From Pholiota molesta (lineage: Eukaryota > Basidiomycota > Agaricomycetes > Agaricales > Strophariaceae): a stretch of 64,000 bases of DNA. The DNA is taken from NCBI GenBank assembly GCA_014925825.1, contig JACGCK010000077.1, forward strand, positions 1 to 64,000, given 5' to 3'. Position numbers and translations under genes: made by a program. The stretch's first letter is position 1, and every line of letters starts with the position of its first letter. Positions 59,852 to 64,000 of the stretch are shown one piece after another. Below the pieces are notes generated by a model that was given only the letters and a program-made list of their open reading frames with translations, had not been told where the DNA came from and made no database searches.

Positions 59852-61067
59852 ATGCACAGATATCTCCTTTTTTCCGGACAAAAGCTTGCACATTCTCAGC
59901 TACTGGCAACTTCTCTGGCGGGGCTTGCTATCTTGACTGTCATTTTCTTGTATCTGATCAATCTCTCGTTCGAGTCAGAGCAGCGCCTTCGTCTGCAAAC
60001 ACAAACTGGTGTAAAAATACCAACGGCGGAAGATCTATGGGAAACATGCGACATATTCGTCATCTCTCTTCCGAATCGTCAGGACCGCCGTCGCGATATG
60101 GAAAGGTTACGCATAGCGCTTGGACTCGAATGGATTTACGTCGACGCCCTCTCCGCAGATAGCCATTTCGTTACGGTGATTATGGACTGGGTTAGGACAA
60201 TTCGGTTTCTATTGGAGCCCGCCGTGAATACGACTGCACCATCGCCGAACGCCACTATCCACTTTGCTTGGCCTGGCAATCTGGAGGCTCTCGCCAGGTC
60301 TACGCAGGAGATTGAGTTGTGGAGCTCTGACAAGAGCCCCTGGGATCTGTCCACCGGCTTCATTCCACCGCCAGCCTATCGACCTATCGCGTGCGCAACA
60401 AACGACTACACCCTCGCTGTTGCACCTCTTCCGGAGCATATGGTTCTCACACCCGCTCGAGTCGCTTGTTGGCATTCACATCTGTCTGCTATTCATAGGG
60501 TTGCTAATAACAATCTACCCGATGCTCCCGGCGTTGCTTTTATATTTGAAGACGATGTCGACATGGAGAAAGACGTTCGTCAGCAGACTCAGACTCTCTG
60601 GCGGTCTTTGCCCGAAGATTGGGATATAGTATTCTTAGGTGAAGAGATACCAAAGAGGTTAGAACTCAATGGACTTAAATCAGACATACCTAGGTCACTG
60701 TTGGTCGGACGAAGGGCGCGGCCTTCCTTTATCACCATATATGCTATCAGCAACTGCGCATCCTGTGTCCTCAAATTCTCGCTTGTTTGCTTCGACAAAC
60801 CCCAAGTGTACCCACGCCTATGCTCTCTCTCGAATTGGTGCCCGCCGCCTCCTTCTCCATCTTCAATATACCCCATTTGCATACTCTAGAGCCATAGATC
60901 AAGCATTCGCTTGGCTGGTGCAAAGTCATCGACTCAAGAGCTTCTCTGTGGTCCCCAGCTTGGTGGTCCAAAGAAAGGTCACAAAAAGCGACGTGACTGT
61001 TGGCAATGGTACTGGAAGCAAATGGAAGGATCCTCTCACCCACGGAATCCTTGAAAATATACCTTAG
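59852..61067 (+). CDS. Glycosyltransferase family 25 protein, type II membrane anchored
   Basis: Two exons (59852-60638 and 60694-61067) give about 386 residues. A single membrane anchor lies at residues 17-36 (LLATSLAGLAILTVIFLYLI), as in Golgi type II enzymes. The catalytic region begins CDIFVISLPNRQDRRRDMER, the usual GT25 start, then ARVACWHSHLSAI and VAFIFEDDVDME, the metal-binding acidic motif. DIVFLGHCWSDEG and THAYALSRIGARRLLLHL, then AYSRAIDQAFAWLVQ and VVPSLVVQRK, complete the fold. The donor sugar is unknown. Compared with bacterial GT25 the segment after WIYVDALSA carries a long insert with three Asn-x-Thr/Ser sites. Both exons join cleanly. Confidence 0.88.
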
Positions 61068-61586
61068 ATAGCGGGATTCCTCTTCTGAGGTCTTATCATC
61101 ATGCATCTGAGGAATAGCCCTACCTTGGTTATAGTCCAAGATTGAGTACTGAGGGTCGAAGACGCTCCAGACCTCGGATTGGTATCATTTCCGAGAGAGC
61201 TTTTTTCCACTTATAGCTCGCTCAGCTATACAAACGGCTCTCGTCTATCTCCTCGGTTTGCTATCTTATGTTGTACCTGAGATGCCGACTCCCTATCGTC
61301 TACGAGACTCTTTATGTATGTTGCAAGCTTGTTTACAATTTTGATGATGGCTCTATTTCGATATCGGACGGAACCTTCAACAACATACATGCACTTATCC
61401 AGACTGAAGCTTTTGTAGGGATATAACATATGTAGTTTCGGTCAAGGCTCAGTAGGATCAGCACCCTTCATCCGAATGCAAGAACGAAATGAGAAGCCCA
61501 ATCATTCACTCATGTTGCATTTAAATCGTCATCATTCAATAATCAATATCAATATTGATCCATGTGTCTCCATGTCACACAATGCG
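61068..61586. other. Convergent gap
   Basis: About 520 bases between the glycosyltransferase and the coiled-coil gene, with no supported exon. Both transcript ends should lie here. Confidence 0.35.
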
Positions 61587-62776
61587 TCAAGGTTTTTTCC
61601 GATGGCTGATATGTTCTACATGTCCTATCTCAATACATTTCTGTCTATAACTACTTTGTCGAAAGTTGGGATTCTCGAAAATAGCTGTAGGCTTGATTTT
61701 GTATTGTTTTATCTTGAGCTGGATTGTTCTGAACGGTATCTCAAAACCATCATGCAACTTCCTTGCAAGCTCTTCATAACTGTGTTCAATATCTTCGAGA
61801 AGGTCGTTATACATCACCCGAATGTCCAACTGAGGATCAGCCTCTACTATTGAGCTTGTGGCATTGCGGATGTCCTCGGGTGTGATGCTAATAGGGCGAA
61901 TTAGCAATGGCGGGGCTTCGCTGGCTTCGTCTTCAATTTGCTTTTGAAGTTGAGATAGACGAATTTCATATAAATTGCGTGCGCTGGCCAAGCCTGTAAG
62001 TCCGTTGGAGATCTAAATTGAAAATATTTATCATGAGCAAGCATGACAGACAATTTTCCAATCCACTTCTTACCCTGGTGATGTGTGATTCTATCTGAGC
62101 TGAGGATGGCCCAAGCTCGGCATGGGAGGTGCTTTGGGGTTTCTTCGAGGTTATGGTGTGCGGAGTAGCTGACATCTGGTGATGCAAACTGCTCACCAAG
62201 GAGAGCATGGCCCTTATATGATTTTCAAACGAAAAGAATTGCATTTCCCGCTGCTCCTTCATTTCCTCAACAGCATTGAGAATGATACTCATGGCCCTGG
62301 CGCTCTCTTCCTTTTGTTCCTGTTCTTTGTATAGAGCTCTTGTGTTCATTCGAACTTCCACAAGTTGTTTGCGAGCACTTTGAGTCCAAAGTATAAGTTG
62401 ATCGGCTTGTTCTTGTACCACGGTAGCATCCTCTGGATGATAGGATTCCATGTTCAAGCGATCGACTTCACAATACTTCGATAAATCTGAGAGAACTTCT
62501 CTCTCATCACCCTGTAACGCAGTTTTGATATTTGCAATGTGCTTTGGTCGAAAAATCATAAAGGACAGGTAGACTTGCCTCGGTAGATATTATACCATCG
62601 TGGCCACCCATTATGACATGGAGTTCCTGTTGAATGACCGCGTAGACAATTTTACTGGCAAATAGTAACGTTGCGTTAGAATTGCCACTACTTACTCTCG
62701 GACTGACTGAATTTCCGACTTACTCCTTCAACGTGAGCCAGAACTTAACATGTTCGGCAAGTTCTTTGTGAGGCAT
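61587..62776 (-). CDS. Coiled-coil protein of unknown function
   Basis: The start is MPHKELAEHVKFWLTLKE at 62776 with a GTAAGT donor. Exon 2 reads KIVYAVIQQELHVIMGGHDG and ends at a GC donor (GAG|GCAAGT). Exon 3 begins GDEREVLSDLSKYCEVDRLN and is mostly helical, with many Gln/Glu/Lys (ARKQLVEVRMNTRALYKEQE). The last exon reads ISNGLTGLASARNLYEIRLS and ends with HRKKP at 61587. About 340 residues. No catalytic motif, signal peptide or membrane segment. The heptad content suggests a dimer or a scaffold. I do not recognise the family. It is separated by 67 bases from another minus-strand fragment upstream. Confidence 0.6.
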
Positions 62777-62843
62777 TATGATGTTAGGGCGAGAGGATGA
62801 CCTGATGGTATAAGAGGCAGAAGGAAGGGAAATATTTTCTATG

Positions 62844-63217
62844 TTATGTGCTGAGATTTAAAGGTCGCTGACTCGGGCTTCTCTCAATGTATTTGTAACT
62901 TGTATTCCCTTCTCGGGATTTAGCTATGATGTCGTCACATAGGAGCTTAAGCTTAAGTTTGACAGGGGCTTCTCTGTTGTTGACATAAAACAATTCATCG
63001 ATATTCATCATCTGAGGAATTGTATGTTCTTTGCAGATTTGGGAGCTTTTCAAAAGAATGGACTCTGTGAGCTGAAATAGGCGCCCATCAAACGCCCTAC
63101 AAACGCCCATCTTCACGTCAAACGGAAGTTCTCGCCCGTCGGAATCTCAATTGTATCACTGATAAGTACGGCAAAAAGCGAACAGAGTGAGGCAATCGTA
63201 ATCGCCGTCAAATTCAT
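62844..63217 (-). CDS. Small hypothetical protein or gene fragment
   Basis: The clear coding part runs from about 63135 to the stop at 62844 and includes MGVCRAFDGRLFQLTESILL and MMNIDELFYVNNREAPVKLK. Upstream, an ATG at 63217 opens MNLTAITIASLCSLFAVLIS, a signal-peptide-like start followed by DTIEIPTGENF, but it is one base out of frame with the rest. Either a shift has broken the gene or there is a short intron I cannot place. No domain is recognised. It might once have been the N-terminal part of a longer protein together with the coiled-coil gene next to it. Confidence 0.4.
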
Positions 63218-63349
63218 TCTTATTCACCAAGTCAAAGCAAAGTCAAAGAAGTTTCTCATTCTGAATTGTAATCGAGCGAAGTTCTGAGAAACTGCTGATG
63301 CAGTATGAGCAATACATATCATTGATCTCGTTCGTATCCTACATTCATC

Positions 63350-64000
63350 TCACTCCACGTCTGTGTTGCTCAAGAAATCCATGACAACCTTGAAATACCT
63401 GATGATGGGTTGTATTAGCAAGCAAATATTTCACTGCAGCATCAGCTCGTACTTTTCCGGTTCCTCAAACTGCGCAAGATGCGTGCTGTTCTGTAATTCT
63501 ACCCATTTGACCTTGGGAATCTTCAAGAAGAACGGGATCACAGCGACTTCCTGTATTTCGTCCAGCGGAGCCGAAATGAGTAAAGTTGGACACGCGATTT
63601 TATGGACGATCCCTGTGATATCCCACGTCTTGAGATTTCCGGTGGTGGTAAACTCTGAAGGTCCTAGCCTACCACACAACACTTAGACATCTACTATAGA
63701 AAACGAAGCGAACTTGGCACAAACTCACATCGTGTGATAAACGGTCGGATCCTTGGCAAACTCTTCAAACGATTGCACAAGTTCTTGGGGCCATGGATCA
63801 GTGGTACAGGTATGTTTCATATAAAATTCCTTGGCCGCATCTTGATACTCCTTAGAATCTGTCGTGCCATCCGCCTCATGCTTTCGGATGGTGCTGACGA
63901 ACTCCGCTGGAATCGGGAGAGTAGAGCATTCATGCCGATAGTGCACAACTCAATCGATGCAGGGAGTTGGCAATGATCAGGCGCTTCAGGCCTTTCGGAG
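63350..64000 (-). CDS. Alpha/beta hydrolase, proline iminopeptidase/amidase type, 5' end cut off
   Basis: The stop is at 63350-63352, after YFKVVMDFLSNTDVE. Three exons are visible. The middle exon reads LGPSEFTTTGNLKTWDITG, then PTLLISAPLDEIQEVAV and NSTHLAQFEEPEK, with the catalytic Asp and His of the triad. The upstream exon has KHEADGTTDSKEYQDAAKEF and DPWPQELVQSFEEFAKDPTV, a cap region typical of fungal proline iminopeptidases/L-amino-acid amidases (peptidase S33). The nucleophile Ser lies beyond the window. Near 63930-63960 the frame must shift by one base at two places (RLIIANS, then IELCTIGMNALL, then LPIPAEFV), which again looks like sequence errors or decay. Confidence 0.78.

Overview
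The window is nuclear DNA of a filamentous basidiomycete, most likely a mushroom-forming Agaricomycete. Genes are dense and cut by many 50-60-base introns. A NACHT-WD40 NOD-like receptor, an oligopeptide transporter, a MYND zinc-finger gene and an expanded family of the type seen in agarics point the same way. The genus cannot be told from sequence alone. All gene models below were spliced by eye from reading frame, GT/AG signals and protein-family fit. No database search was run.

Left part (1-22 kb). A truncated ArAE_2_N-type membrane transporter gene leads in. A MYND zinc-finger gene and a NACHT-WD40 receptor gene follow, then a protein kinase whose DFG aspartate is replaced by Asn. The MYND 3' end and the kinase 3' end are duplicated on the two sides of the receptor, and the inner copies are decayed. 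A compact housekeeping block comes next: ADE8-type glycinamide ribonucleotide transformylase, a divergent EFM5-type eEF1A methyltransferase, an Esa1-like MYST acetyltransferase, Mediator subunit 9 and ribosomal protein eL19.

Middle part (22-42 kb). This is an accessory region built of one gene family in two forms. Type I proteins (four loci) start with a 10-base coding exon (ATGTGGAAAG), carry an Asn-rich motif of the form KSNN-x-x-S-x-x-x-GD, a Ser/Pro linker, a GDVG domain and a second conserved domain. Type II proteins (two loci, about 490 residues) have related domains and a different N-terminus and C-terminal tail. Type I and type II lie head to head twice, in opposite orientation (24.4-28.4 kb and 35.0-39.1 kb). 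One type I locus (32-34.7 kb) looks broken by an insertion and a shortened C-terminus. Two decayed, same-orientation copies of a 1.2-1.4 kb segment lie at 28.7-29.9 and 40.6-42.0 kb. This two-form family is the best candidate for an undescribed system.

Right part (42-64 kb). Housekeeping genes return: RGP1, a PSP1 C-terminal-domain gene, a short coiled-coil gene, APC11, an oligopeptide transporter with a decayed partial copy beside it, a family-25 glycosyltransferase, a coiled-coil orphan and a truncated alpha/beta hydrolase. Several of these conserved genes need one-base shifts to read through, some exactly at short homopolymers. This fits assembly indels better than loss of so many genes.
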